A stretch of DNA of 10,978 bases, taken from NCBI RefSeq assembly GCF_032586235.1, contig NZ_JAWHTD010000073.1, positions 1-10,978 of the forward strand. Reading direction: 5' to 3'. Both the position numbers and the translations under genes were made by a program. The notes beneath the pieces were generated by a model, which saw only the letters and a program-made list of their open reading frames with translations, had not been told where the DNA came from and ran no database searches. Positions 1 to 6,954 of this stretch are shown in pieces; the stretch's first letter is position 1; each line of letters opens with the position of its first letter. This DNA is from Aestuariicoccus sp032586235. Lineage in GTDB: Bacteria; Pseudomonadota; Alphaproteobacteria; Rhodobacterales; Rhodobacteraceae.

Positions 1-26
1 TCGTCATAATCGCAAACGCACTATGC

Positions 27-63
27 AAAAACCGTCAGAAATGGGCCGCCCCGGCCACCTGAC
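27..63 (-). terminator. Possible rho-independent terminator downstream of the SulP gene
   Basis: Read on the minus strand, the outer arms GTCAG (59-63) and CTGAC (34-38) enclose an inner stem TGGCC / GGCCCA with one bulged base and a GC-rich loop. The hairpin is followed by GG and then five T (A-run at 27-31 on the plus strand). It lies about 200 bases past the stop codon of the transporter, so it could end that transcript. The stem is imperfect and the T-run short, so this is a candidate only. Confidence 0.35.
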
Positions 64-254
64 AGATACAGTTGCTAACACGCCTGGGTCACCTTTCAAA
101 AATTGACCTCACTATCGGCAGGAATCAAGGGTCATTTCATCCGCTTAGCTGACCTGACATCTGGCTTGCCATCGTCTGCTCCGGACCCAGGAAAATCCTT
201 TCGCAGAAATTCTGTAGGGCGCTTTCCGTTTCCTTCTGTAAGTATAAGCCGGCA

Positions 255-273
255 CCGCCCGTCAGTCGGGCGG
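255..273. repeat. Perfect 7-bp inverted repeat overlapping the SulP stop codon
   Basis: Arms CCGCCCG (255-261) and CGGGCGG (267-273) are perfectly complementary with a 5-base loop. The stop codon of the SulP gene (262-264) is inside the loop. No T-run follows on either strand, so it is not a standard intrinsic terminator. It could stabilise the 3' end of the mRNA or contribute to termination with the hairpin at 27-63. Confidence 0.4.
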
Positions 274-2454
274 GAGGTCCGGATCGCTCAATTGCCCGGT
301 CATTCGCATGATGCGCCGCGCAAGGCATTCGGCACATGCTTGTTCAAATTCCAACACGTTGCTGGAGAGCGATCCGTCCAACCGCCCAAGATCAATGTAA
401 ACAACTTCGCAGGCTGTTTCTGCGACAACGGATGCGGAGCGTGGTACATTTGCATAGTAGGCAATTTCGCCGATCAAGGCGCCCGCGCGAAGTTTCGCAA
501 CGGCTTTCTGCCTGCCGTCTGTGGTTGGCACTTCCGCTCGAAGTTGCCCGCTGGAAAGAACATAGATCTCTCGTGAGTTACTGCCGCGGGCCAGCAGAAC
601 CTGACCTTCACGCAAAGAAATCCGGCGGATAATGTCTGGGCTTTCGGCGAACTCCTTCTCCAAGGCCTGCGCGACTTCCAGGATATGGGGGATGCGTCTT
701 GGCTCTGACGCAAAGGCCTCTTCGAGCAGAATGTCTTCGACGCGCTCAAGTTCTGCTTCGATCGAACCGTTTATTCTTGGTCGTTCCCGCTCAGGCACGA
801 CTAGCTGAATTTGTCTTTTTAGCTCCGAGGATATGGAACAGAATGTAATTTCCACCCCGGCGGACCGGGACAGTCTCACCACTTCGATCAGCGACGCGGA
901 CGCGGACGCATCCAGACCGGTCACCCGACCAAAATCCAGGATTAGATATCGCAGTTCGGAATCGGCTTCGGTTTCCGCTATCGCAAGCCGGGTTATCTTG
1001 TCGGCAGTACCGAAAAACAGGAAACCGGACAATTCCAATACCACGCAGACATGTCCCGCCGTTCGAAGCTGCGCCAACTCCTCCTCGGGTCTTTCCACCC
1101 AAGACTGTCTCTGGGCGAGATCGTATCGCAAGTTGACGACATCCGTTTTGGCGTAGGTAATGACAAAGATCACGGCCGCCGCGAGCGTGCCAAGTGCGAG
1201 GGCTTCGAGGAAGCCAAATGTGGCCGTAACCAGCAAGATGAGCAGCACGACGATATATTCATAAGCCGACATGCGCGTTCGGCTGGCAATCAGCCAGCTG
1301 TTGAGCAGGTCGAAACCAAGATAGGATACCACGATCGCCATCAGGCCAGCCGGTGCATAGGCCAGGTATTCGATGCCGGCGAATGCGGCCATGCCGCAGG
1401 CGAACGCCACCACTAGCCCGGGTGCATAGCCAACGAGACCGAGCCGCCGAGCCAGGATGGATTCACCGAGGATCGTGTATCCAGGTAGGCTGCCTAGAGG
1501 CGCCGACAGCAGGTTGACGAGTCCGGTCGCGCGCATCTCACGCTCGGTATCGACGGGCTCCTGAACGACGATGCTTAAACCCGTGGAATTTAGAAGGGAG
1601 CCAAGCAAAGTGAGGCCGGTTACCGCTGCGAGCGTTGGCGCCGCATAGAATATTTCCGCCCATTCTATTTTGCCCAGAAACTGCCAGTCCAAGATGCTGC
1701 GCACGTCTGTCGCATTGAAGGGTCCCAAGAGCATCCCGCGTGCGAGTGCGGTTTCGATCGAGATGCCCTTCAAAGCGAGGACCGCGTAGAAAATGACGGT
1801 AGCCAGGAAGACAGCGACCGGAAGAGTGAAATCTCCCGGCAACCGATTTGTGATTACCACCAGCGCCAGGCCTGCAGCGATCCAGGGCAACCAATACGAA
1901 ACCGGAAGGTTGGCAAGCACCACGGTGAAATTGAACACTGTGACGCTCTCACGCGTGACGATGCTCAGCGCGCCTGTCACAAGCAGATACCCGGTCGCGG
2001 CGAGAAACCCGGAGGTCACGGGATACGGCGCATAGCGCACCAAGGCGCCCATGCGCAGGACACCCGCCAAAAATGCGCAAACCCCCGCGACCAGTCCTGC
2101 CGCCATGGTCAGACCAATGATGGTTGGGAAAAGCGCTTCAGGCGCAACGGAATGCGTCGAAACGAGTCCGATGGCGGCCGATCCGAGCACCACGGCACTC
2201 GCATCCTGCGGATTGGCGATCGAACCGGGAAGCGAGTAGCTGAAGGCTCCAACGGCAGCCATAACAGCTGCGCCGAACAAAACCAGACTTGCCCCTTGGC
2301 CAAGCAAAGGAGCTAGAGGACCGGTGTAGATCAGCGCCGCAAAAGAGATGGTTAACGTAACAGCCATCGTGCCAACCACGACTGCGCCAACCGAATATTG
2401 CAAAAGCCTGAACACGAGTGACAGCTCAGATTTGATAACGTTGGATACAAGCAT
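262..2454 (-). CDS. SulP/SLC26-family anion transporter with STAS and C-terminal cyclic-nucleotide-binding-like domain
   Basis: This is an inner-membrane transporter of the SulP (SLC26) family, which moves sulfate, bicarbonate or other anions; the substrate cannot be read from sequence. From the ATG at 2454 (730 aa), about residues 10-435 are a run of hydrophobic helices with SulP-like character. Residues about 467-553 form a STAS domain (strand LRYLILDFGRVTGLDASA). Residues about 605-720 form a cyclic-nucleotide-binding-like domain whose phosphate-binding cassette reads GEIAYYANVPRSASVVA, keeping the Glu (about 663) and Arg (about 672) that contact cyclic nucleotides in the family. A GTG at 2535 would add 27 residues; I prefer the ATG because that extension is polar and unlike a SulP N-terminus, although neither start has a strong ribosome binding site. 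The SulP-STAS-cNMP order is known in bacteria. The gene stands alone and appears intact. Confidence 0.9.
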   Translation of the reverse strand: MLVSNVIKSELSLVFRLLQYSVGAVVVGTMAVTLTISFAALIYTGPLAPLLGQGASLVLFGAAVMAAVGAFSYSLPGSIANPQDASAVVLGSAAIGLVSTHSVAPEALFPTIIGLTMAAGLVAGVCAFLAGVLRMGALVRYAPYPVTSGFLAATGYLLVTGALSIVTRESVTVFNFTVVLANLPVSYWLPWIAAGLALVVITNRLPGDFTLPVAVFLATVIFYAVLALKGISIETALARGMLLGPFNATDVRSILDWQFLGKIEWAEIFYAAPTLAAVTGLTLLGSLLNSTGLSIVVQEPVDTEREMRATGLVNLLSAPLGSLPGYTILGESILARRLGLVGYAPGLVVAFACGMAAFAGIEYLAYAPAGLMAIVVSYLGFDLLNSWLIASRTRMSAYEYIVVLLILLVTATFGFLEALALGTLAAAVIFVITYAKTDVVNLRYDLAQRQSWVERPEEELAQLRTAGHVCVVLELSGFLFFGTADKITRLAIAETEADSELRYLILDFGRVTGLDASASASLIEVVRLSRSAGVEITFCSISSELKRQIQLVVPERERPRINGSIEAELERVEDILLEEAFASEPRRIPHILEVAQALEKEFAESPDIIRRISLREGQVLLARGSNSREIYVLSSGQLRAEVPTTDGRQKAVAKLRAGALIGEIAYYANVPRSASVVAETACEVVYIDLGRLDGSLSSNVLEFEQACAECLARRIMRMTGQLSDPDLPPD

Positions 2455-2885
2455 TTCGCGAGAAATCACCGCCTTGTTCGCCGGTGTGCACCGTGTATCC
2501 ACACGCTCCCGACAGTTGCCGAAATCAAGATGCACAAAATATGTCGTCCAGAGGAAAACCCAGTGCAGAAACGCTCACCTATCCGGTCAGCGAGAAGAAG
2601 CGAAACCAGAGAACCGCACCAGCTTGAAAAAAATTGCGTCTTTGGGAAAGGTTACGTTGCATCATGCCACATCGGCAAGGATTATCAGTCGGCACTGACA
2701 AAGCCCGAGCCGCAAACCGGAGCTCCAATCGAAAGGCGACTTCAGAAGCCTTGGCAGAACCGCTCATATTTCCTCGTGTGGGTTCTTGAGTTGCGAGGCG
2801 GGGCAGTGACCGATAGCTTTCGCCGACCCTGAAGGCATCCTGTGCACTTTCGACCCAAAAAGAGCTCCAATGCCACCACGTGTTT

Positions 2886-2931
2886 CTCGTTCTTGCAACA
2901 AGTGCACAGTTCGGCCGCGGCGAAGAACGAG
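2886..2931. repeat. Perfect 9-bp inverted repeat with 28-base loop
   Basis: CTCGTTCTT at 2886-2894 is the exact reverse complement of AAGAACGAG at 2923-2931. The spacer of 28 bases is GC-rich. The hexamer GTTTCT occurs just outside or overlapping both arms, so the element looks nearly symmetrical. It could be a hairpin, an operator-like site, or a relic of a small mobile repeat; nothing distinguishes these. Confidence 0.4.
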
Positions 2932-3066
2932 TTTCTGTAGAGAAAGGTAGCTCTGTCCGCTCAGCAGACCTTCTGGCCACCCACGATGCTGCGGGTCAGG
3001 TCGAAGGTCGGCTTTGGGTAAGCTTCAACGAGGCATTCAAAGATAGTCGGAGGTCGGCTCGGGGCC

Positions 3067-3089
3067 GGTCGCGACGGTCGCGACGGTCG
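3067..3089. repeat. Short 9-base tandem repeat
   Basis: The unit GGTCGCGAC occurs twice in tandem and is followed by GGTCG. The unit contains the palindrome TCGCGA. It lies in non-coding DNA and is probably replication slippage; no function is suggested. Confidence 0.5.
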
Positions 3090-3390
3090 AGGCAGTCAGG
3101 ACGAAGGTCTGGAAAGTCCGCAAGCCGGTCAAAGCCTCAATTTTTGGCGAACGTCTGGTATCGGTGGAAGCCGTCGTTCAGCGTCGCTCACCGGACTTGT
3201 CGGCTCTGGCGACCGCTCTCCGCCGTCCATCGGTCTTCTGATCATTTTGCTCAGATGTCTTGGAAGAGCTCGATGCGGACATGGGCGGTGTCGGGAGTCG
3301 TCATGCCTACCACGCAATGCTAGCCTGGTAGTCAGACCCGCGCGAGCCCAACCGTTCACTTCTGGTGCGGAAGCTCAGGAAGACAGTGTT

Positions 3391-3397
3391 GGAAAGG
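3391..3397 (+). promoter_or_regulatory. Ribosome binding site that sets the hydrolase start
   Basis: The purine-rich GGAAAGG lies 11 bases before the ATG at 3409. No comparable site precedes the upstream TTG at 3247, which supports the shorter protein. The spacing is slightly long. Confidence 0.45.
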
Positions 3398-3408
3398 CGA
3401 CTACTGCC

Positions 3409-4674
3409 ATGGCGATCTCCGAACCCTTCGATACCGCAACTCATCTGGAGCTTGGTCTTATGCAGGGGTTTCCGCCGCCTGCCGGTAAGCGGGTGGATCG
3501 CTTCAATGGTGTGTGGGAGCCGCCATTCAATCGGTGGGCCTACCAGAATATGCGGCAGATCTGGCCGACAGCACCTGTGCGGCCCAGCGATGCCGGTACC
3601 GCGCTGAGGCGCGAGATCGACGCTGACATCGGCAGCCTGTCAGTTCGACGCAAGGATGGCTCTCTCGCTGATTTCGAGTGCTTCCTGCGGCAGACATTCA
3701 CCGACAGCCTGATCGTGGTTCACAAGGACAGGGTCATCTACGAACGTTACCTCAATGGCATGACGCCGGACACGCCGCACATCATGTTCAGCTGCACCAA
3801 GTCCTTCATCGGCCTCTTCGCATTGATGGCGATCGAAGAGGGGCTGGTCACGCGGGACACCCCGATCGTGGACATCATACCGGAACTCGACAACGGATCG
3901 GGTTTTTCCGATGCCACCTTCGGTCAGGTCCTCGACATGACGGCATCGCTAAAATTCAGTGAGTACTATGCCGACCCCGACGCAGAGATCCACGACTACG
4001 TCGCGGTTCTTGGGGCCGGCATCAAGGCGGTCGATTGGGACGGACCACAGAGCCTCTATGACTATGCCAGCACACTGACCAAGCTCGAGGGGCGCGCGCA
4101 TGGGTCGGTGTTCGAGTACCAGACGCCGCAGGCCGATGTCCTGAACTGGGCGGTCAGTCGCCTGTTCGGTCAAAATTTTGTGACCCTGCTGGAAAGCCGC
4201 CTGTGGTCAAGACTCGGCATGACCGGCGAGGCCTATGTCCTTCTGGATGCCACGGGCAACCTCTTCGCCGGGGGTGGGCTGAACGCCACGGCAGAGGACA
4301 TGGCGCGCTTTGCCGCGGCAATGCTCCGGAATGGCCGTGTGGGCGGTGACCAGATCATCCCCAAAGCGGTGATCGACACGCTTTCGCAAGGGGGGTCCAC
4401 CGAAGCCTTCCTGAGGGGCCCGAGTGCGGAAGAAGACATGGCGAATGGCCATTGGAGCTATTGCGCACAATGGTGGATCAGAAACACGCCCGGGTCGGAA
4501 GCGATCATCGCGCTCGGGGTGAACGGCCAATGGATCTACATTGACCGAAACAGGGAGGTTGCGGTCATCAAGCAATCAAGCCAGCCGGAAGCGGACAGTT
4601 GGTACTTCCACGACTATACTTGCAACGCGATGGACGCTCTGGTCCGGCATGTTGCAGGCGAGCACGTGACATAG
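3409..4674 (+). CDS. NylB-like serine hydrolase (beta-lactamase / 6-aminohexanoate-dimer hydrolase family)
   Basis: The 421-aa product belongs to the SxxK (class C beta-lactamase-like) hydrolases and most resembles the NylB / EstB-type group that cleaves amide or ester bonds. The nucleophile motif is SCTK (Ser128, Lys131). The catalytic Tyr is probably Tyr237 in YQTPQADVLNW. The segment SEYYADP places a Tyr 58 residues after the Ser, the same spacing as Ser112 to Tyr170 of NylB, where Tyr170 helps bind the amide. A glycine-rich AGGGLNAT segment follows at about 287-294. There is no signal peptide, so it probably acts in the cytoplasm. The frame is open back to a TTG at 3247, but the extra 54 residues are Arg/Cys-rich and unlike the family, so I start at the ATG. 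True substrate is unknown: a nylon-oligomer role is only one possibility. It has no operon partner. Confidence 0.85.
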   Translation: MAISEPFDTATHLELGLMQGFPPPAGKRVDRFNGVWEPPFNRWAYQNMRQIWPTAPVRPSDAGTALRREIDADIGSLSVRRKDGSLADFECFLRQTFTDSLIVVHKDRVIYERYLNGMTPDTPHIMFSCTKSFIGLFALMAIEEGLVTRDTPIVDIIPELDNGSGFSDATFGQVLDMTASLKFSEYYADPDAEIHDYVAVLGAGIKAVDWDGPQSLYDYASTLTKLEGRAHGSVFEYQTPQADVLNWAVSRLFGQNFVTLLESRLWSRLGMTGEAYVLLDATGNLFAGGGLNATAEDMARFAAAMLRNGRVGGDQIIPKAVIDTLSQGGSTEAFLRGPSAEEDMANGHWSYCAQWWIRNTPGSEAIIALGVNGQWIYIDRNREVAVIKQSSQPEADSWYFHDYTCNAMDALVRHVAGEHVT

Positions 4675-4880
4675 TGAGCAGGAAGACGTTGGATGCGAGC
4701 TTCGGCTCCGTCCCGCAACTGAGACATTGGGCGGCGGCGCTGCGAACGGCTGGTTTGGATTTCGGTTCAATGCGTGGGGTTCAATGTCCGCTCCGGAGAA
4801 AACGCACTGCAGCGCCGCGACCGTTTCCATGACAAGTTCGAGCAGCCAAGCTGAATGTTGCTGCATCAGCATCAGGCAGC

Positions 4881-5040
4881 TACGTCCCGCGACCCGGTTA
4901 TTCCTCGACTTGTCGCCAGCGTCCGCTCCGGATCGAAGCGGTCATTGAGAGCTGGCAGTCCCGCTTTCCGGTACCGAATGACCGTTCAACGGCACTTAGT
5001 CGTCATCTGAGGGAAATACTCAGATGGCTGCGTCGAGCCC
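4881..5040. repeat. ~160-bp intergenic repeat, copy A, with two hairpins
   Basis: This segment aligns over its full length with 6684-6842, in the same orientation and with almost no length change. It carries hairpin 1, arms AGCGGTCATT (4937-4946) and AATGACCGTT (4977-4986) with a 30-base loop, and hairpin 2, arms CATCTGAG (5004-5011) and CTCAGATG (5019-5026) with loop GGAAATA. Compared with copy B, hairpin 1 changes on both arms while keeping pairing; hairpin 2 is identical. CCGCT (4923-4927) could alternatively pair with AGCGG (4937-4941), competing with hairpin 1. It may be a dispersed intergenic repeat, a small RNA, or a relic of a mobile element. No ORF spans it convincingly. Confidence 0.8.
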
Positions 5041-5059
5041 GAAGCTGACATGAGATTGC

Positions 5060-5281
5060 TTAACTCTTGGCGATCACGCGCAAGAACGTTCGGAGATTTC
5101 TGAAAGTTTTTGTGACCTTGTGGTTCTTGAAGCAGTAACTTTCGCCATTGCCAATCTGATAGGTCCTGCCACATGCTGGTTCGATGCGAAGACTTCCGTC
5201 CGCAGAGTCACACTGATGTGTCAGTGATGCCCCACGACGAAAATTTTCCAAGCCATTCAGGTATTTCTTGCTCGATGTCAT
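5060..5281 (-). CDS. Possible small hypothetical protein (73 aa)
   Basis: I do not recognise this protein. The product is basic, with three Cys and a segment (about residues 28-53) of ordinary composition that looks more protein-like than neighbouring open frames. The start is ATG at 5281, with GAGG almost touching it, which is too close for a normal ribosome binding site. A perfect -35-like TTGACA lies at 5333-5328 on the minus strand, but the -10 at normal spacing is poor. It could be a real small gene, the 3' remnant of a longer one, or chance. No signal peptide or membrane segment is visible. Confidence 0.3.
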   Translation of the reverse strand: MTSSKKYLNGLENFRRGASLTHQCDSADGSLRIEPACGRTYQIGNGESYCFKNHKVTKTFRNLRTFLRVIAKS

Positions 5282-5374
5282 ACCTCGTATTCTTGAGAAA
5301 GAAGTCGGCTACAATGTGTTTCTGTATTGTCAACACTGAGGCCCTGCGCGGCTACCCGGTCAATGGCCAACTGT

Positions 5375-5401
5375 AGGTCCCGGCGCCGGCGCCTTTGACC
5401 T
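5375..5401. repeat. GC-rich dyad symmetry
   Basis: Outer arms AGGTC (5375-5379) and GACCT (5397-5401) enclose two adjacent GGCGCC palindromes (5382-5393), which can fold as GGCG / CGCC around a CCGG loop. No T-run follows. It may act as a hairpin or protein-binding site; function unknown. Confidence 0.35.
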
Positions 5402-5582
5402 GGTCACCTTTTGGCTGCTGGCTCAAAGCATGCCAATTTCGACCGCTTTTGGCACAATCTGCCATCTCACCTCACAACTTAAGCGGGATCATGGAATAGG
5501 TCTGGATTACATTTTGAGCGCGGCGCGGTCACCGAATTCGCCAGATCAGGATTTTTGAAGTATCCTCGTGATACAGTAGCTC

Positions 5583-5596
5583 GAGGGAGGAGGAGG
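5583..5596 (+). promoter_or_regulatory. Very purine-rich ribosome binding site deciding the start of the ankyrin-cytochrome gene
   Basis: GAGGGAGGAGGAGG runs directly into the ATG at 5597. The first GGGAGG (5585-5590) has a normal 6-base spacing, while later GGAGG units are too close. This rules for the ATG at 5597 rather than the in-frame TTG at 5555, and places a clean signal peptide at the N-terminus. Confidence 0.75.
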
Positions 5597-6487
5597 ATGC
5601 GCACAGGAACTGTTTTATCGGCTGTCCTGCTCGGACTGGCATTCTCGATAGGGTCGGTTCAAGCGAACACTGATCTGATCGCAGCCGCGAGAGAAGGCAA
5701 TTTAGAAGCAGCCGTAAATGCCCTTGAGGCGAGCTCTGATGGGCCTGAAACATTAAGCCGCCCGCTTTTCTTTGCCGCGCAACGTGGCCACGCTGAGGTG
5801 GTCAAGTTGCTGCTAGAGCGAGGCGCGGATGCCAATACAAGCTTCACATTTGGAAGCCCACTTCATGCCGCCGCGCGCGCCAATGATACGGACGTGGTTG
5901 CGCTGTTGCTCGAACATGGAGCCGATCCGGATTTGGAATCCGGTGATTTCCGTCACTCGCCTTTGCACGAAGCGGCTGGCCGAGGGGCGTTCGAGGCCGC
6001 AAAAATGCTAATCGGGCACGGAGCCAACGTGAATTTCCGTAACGGCAAGGGACGGCCTGCAATCCACGTCGCCGCCAAGGCTGGCGATTTGGACATGGTC
6101 GAGTTTCTCCGGGCCAACGGCGCCGTTCCCAACTTGCCGGAGCCGATCATTCAGGGCGAACTCGACACTGCTGATTTAGAGGCCGGGCGTCGAGCGCTGC
6201 ATGGGTGCAATATTTGCCATGAGATAGCGGAAGGTAAAACAGCGACGGGCACTCATGTAGGTCCATCCTTGATTGGCATCTTCGAAGCGCCGCGTGCAGC
6301 AAGGGATGATTTCGCCTATTCGAAAGCAATGACCGATTTGGATGGTGTCTGGACTGCGGAAGCGCTGAACGCTTTCCTTGCTGATCCGACTGGCGTCGTT
6401 CCTGGTACGGAGATGCTACGCGTGCCCGAAATGACGAGAGAAGAACGGATCGGGCTTATAGCCGTTTTGCGAAGCGCCGCTCGATAG
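5597..6487 (+). CDS. Exported ankyrin-repeat / c-type cytochrome fusion protein
   Basis: The 296-aa product starts with a signal peptide of about 23 residues (hydrophobic core VLSAVLLGLAF, likely cleavage after SVQA), so it is exported to the periplasm. About residues 25-185 form four to five ankyrin repeats, recognisable from phrases such as GHAEVVKLLLERGADAN, SPLHAAARANDTDVVALLLE and HGANVN. From about residue 190 a class I cytochrome c domain follows: haem motif CNICH (Cys204, Cys207, His208), then GPSLIGIF, FAYSKAM, and VPGTEM, whose Met (about 273) is the expected second axial ligand. All ligands are present, so haem should bind covalently. The ankyrin part is probably for protein binding, the cytochrome part for electron transfer; the partner is unknown. 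It is a single gene flanked on both sides by copies of the same repeat. An in-frame TTG at 5555 would put a basic stretch before the signal peptide and is disfavoured. Confidence 0.9.
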   Translation: MRTGTVLSAVLLGLAFSIGSVQANTDLIAAAREGNLEAAVNALEASSDGPETLSRPLFFAAQRGHAEVVKLLLERGADANTSFTFGSPLHAAARANDTDVVALLLEHGADPDLESGDFRHSPLHEAAGRGAFEAAKMLIGHGANVNFRNGKGRPAIHVAAKAGDLDMVEFLRANGAVPNLPEPIIQGELDTADLEAGRRALHGCNICHEIAEGKTATGTHVGPSLIGIFEAPRAARDDFAYSKAMTDLDGVWTAEALNAFLADPTGVVPGTEMLRVPEMTREERIGLIAVLRSAAR

Positions 6488-6683
6488 CGTTCGTGAATGT
6501 CCTGCGCGGCGAACCCGCTCCCCGCATCTGCCGAACGGCTGTTCGAATTGACATTGATCCGCTCAGCAAGGCCGAAAGCGCCTCCCGTTTGAGCTGAAGA
6601 GCTGCTAGCGGTCACAGGCGACCGGTTCTGGCAGCGTTTATTTTCCGATAGCGGACCTTTGGGCAACTGCAGTGAACTGGTGC

Positions 6684-6842
6684 TATGTCCGCGACCCGGT
6701 CATCCCTCGACTTTTCGCCAGCGTCCGCTCCTGCGCGAAGCGGTCGTTGAGAGCTGAAAGTTCGACTGTCCGCGACCGAACGACCGCTCAACGGCACCTA
6801 GCCGTCATCTGAGGGAAATACTCAGATGACTGTGTCGAGCCC
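6684..6842. repeat. ~160-bp intergenic repeat, copy B, with two hairpins
   Basis: This is a diverged direct repeat of 4881-5040. Hairpin 1 has arms AGCGGTCGTT (6739-6748) and AACGACCGCT (6779-6788), again with a 30-base loop. Relative to copy A, one A-T pair became G-C through changes on both arms, and one G.T pair became G-C. Hairpin 2, arms CATCTGAG (6806-6813) and CTCAGATG (6821-6828), loop GGAAATA, is unchanged. CCGCT (6725-6729) is again able to pair with AGCGG (6739-6743). The copy ends 118 bases upstream of the pirin ATG, so it could lie in that gene's leader, but the other copy has no matching gene arrangement. Confidence 0.8.
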
Positions 6843-6948
6843 ATTTTGCTAGAGTTCTGCAATAGGTCGGATGTCGCTTCGATCAGCACTCTTGATTGTG
6901 TATCTTCAACCCAGCGATGGTATGGAAATCTGTAAAGTCTATCCAAAT

Positions 6949-6954
6949 GAGGAG
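6949..6954 (+). promoter_or_regulatory. Ribosome binding site that sets the pirin start
   Basis: GAGGAG lies 6 bases before the ATG at 6961, near-ideal spacing. This supports the 301-aa protein over the longer frame starting at 6871. Confidence 0.75.

Larger units (their letters stand above)
2455..3408. other. Gene-free intergenic stretch between divergent SulP and hydrolase genes
   Basis: About 950 bases hold no convincing gene. Open frames here (2579-2980 minus, 2880-3323 plus) are rich in Arg, Ser and Trp, lack ribosome binding sites and show no domain pattern. Visible structure includes a perfect 9-bp inverted repeat, CTCGTTCTT (2886-2894) and AAGAACGAG (2923-2931), and a 9-base tandem repeat GGTCGCGAC at 3067-3089 (two and a half copies). 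The phrases around 2990-3060 resemble the degraded intergenic repeats I associate with roseobacters. Promoters for both flanking genes must lie here, but I cannot place them with confidence. Confidence 0.5.
4675..5596. other. Gene-poor stretch with repeat copy A and a possible small ORF
   Basis: Between the hydrolase and the ankyrin-cytochrome gene there is no confident gene. It contains the first ~160-bp repeat (4881-5040), an upstream decayed match to it (GTCCGCTCCGGA at 4786-4797, identical to 4921-4932), a possible 73-codon minus-strand ORF (5060-5281), and a GC-rich dyad at 5375-5401. The promoter for the gene at 5597 should lie in the last ~100 bases, but I see no strong -35/-10 pair. 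Confidence 0.5.

Noticed and set aside
3067..3089. Tandem repeat as a possible CRISPR or iteron
   Set aside because: Only two and a half 9-base units with no spacers; too few copies for either.
3251..3304. Minus-strand micro-ORF (17 aa) with the phrase HVRIELFQDI, faintly like the start of pRiA4b ORF-3-type proteins
   Set aside because: It stops after 17 residues with no continuation in any frame that I could follow, so resemblance is too slight to call even a remnant.
2579..3323. Open frames of 133 aa (minus) and 147 aa (plus) in the SulP-hydrolase gap
   Set aside because: Composition is typical of chance frames in GC-rich DNA, they overlap each other, lack ribosome binding sites and show no domain.
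4207..4575. 122-aa minus-strand frame inside the hydrolase gene
   Set aside because: It is antisense to a gene with a clear family and catalytic motif; no independent support.
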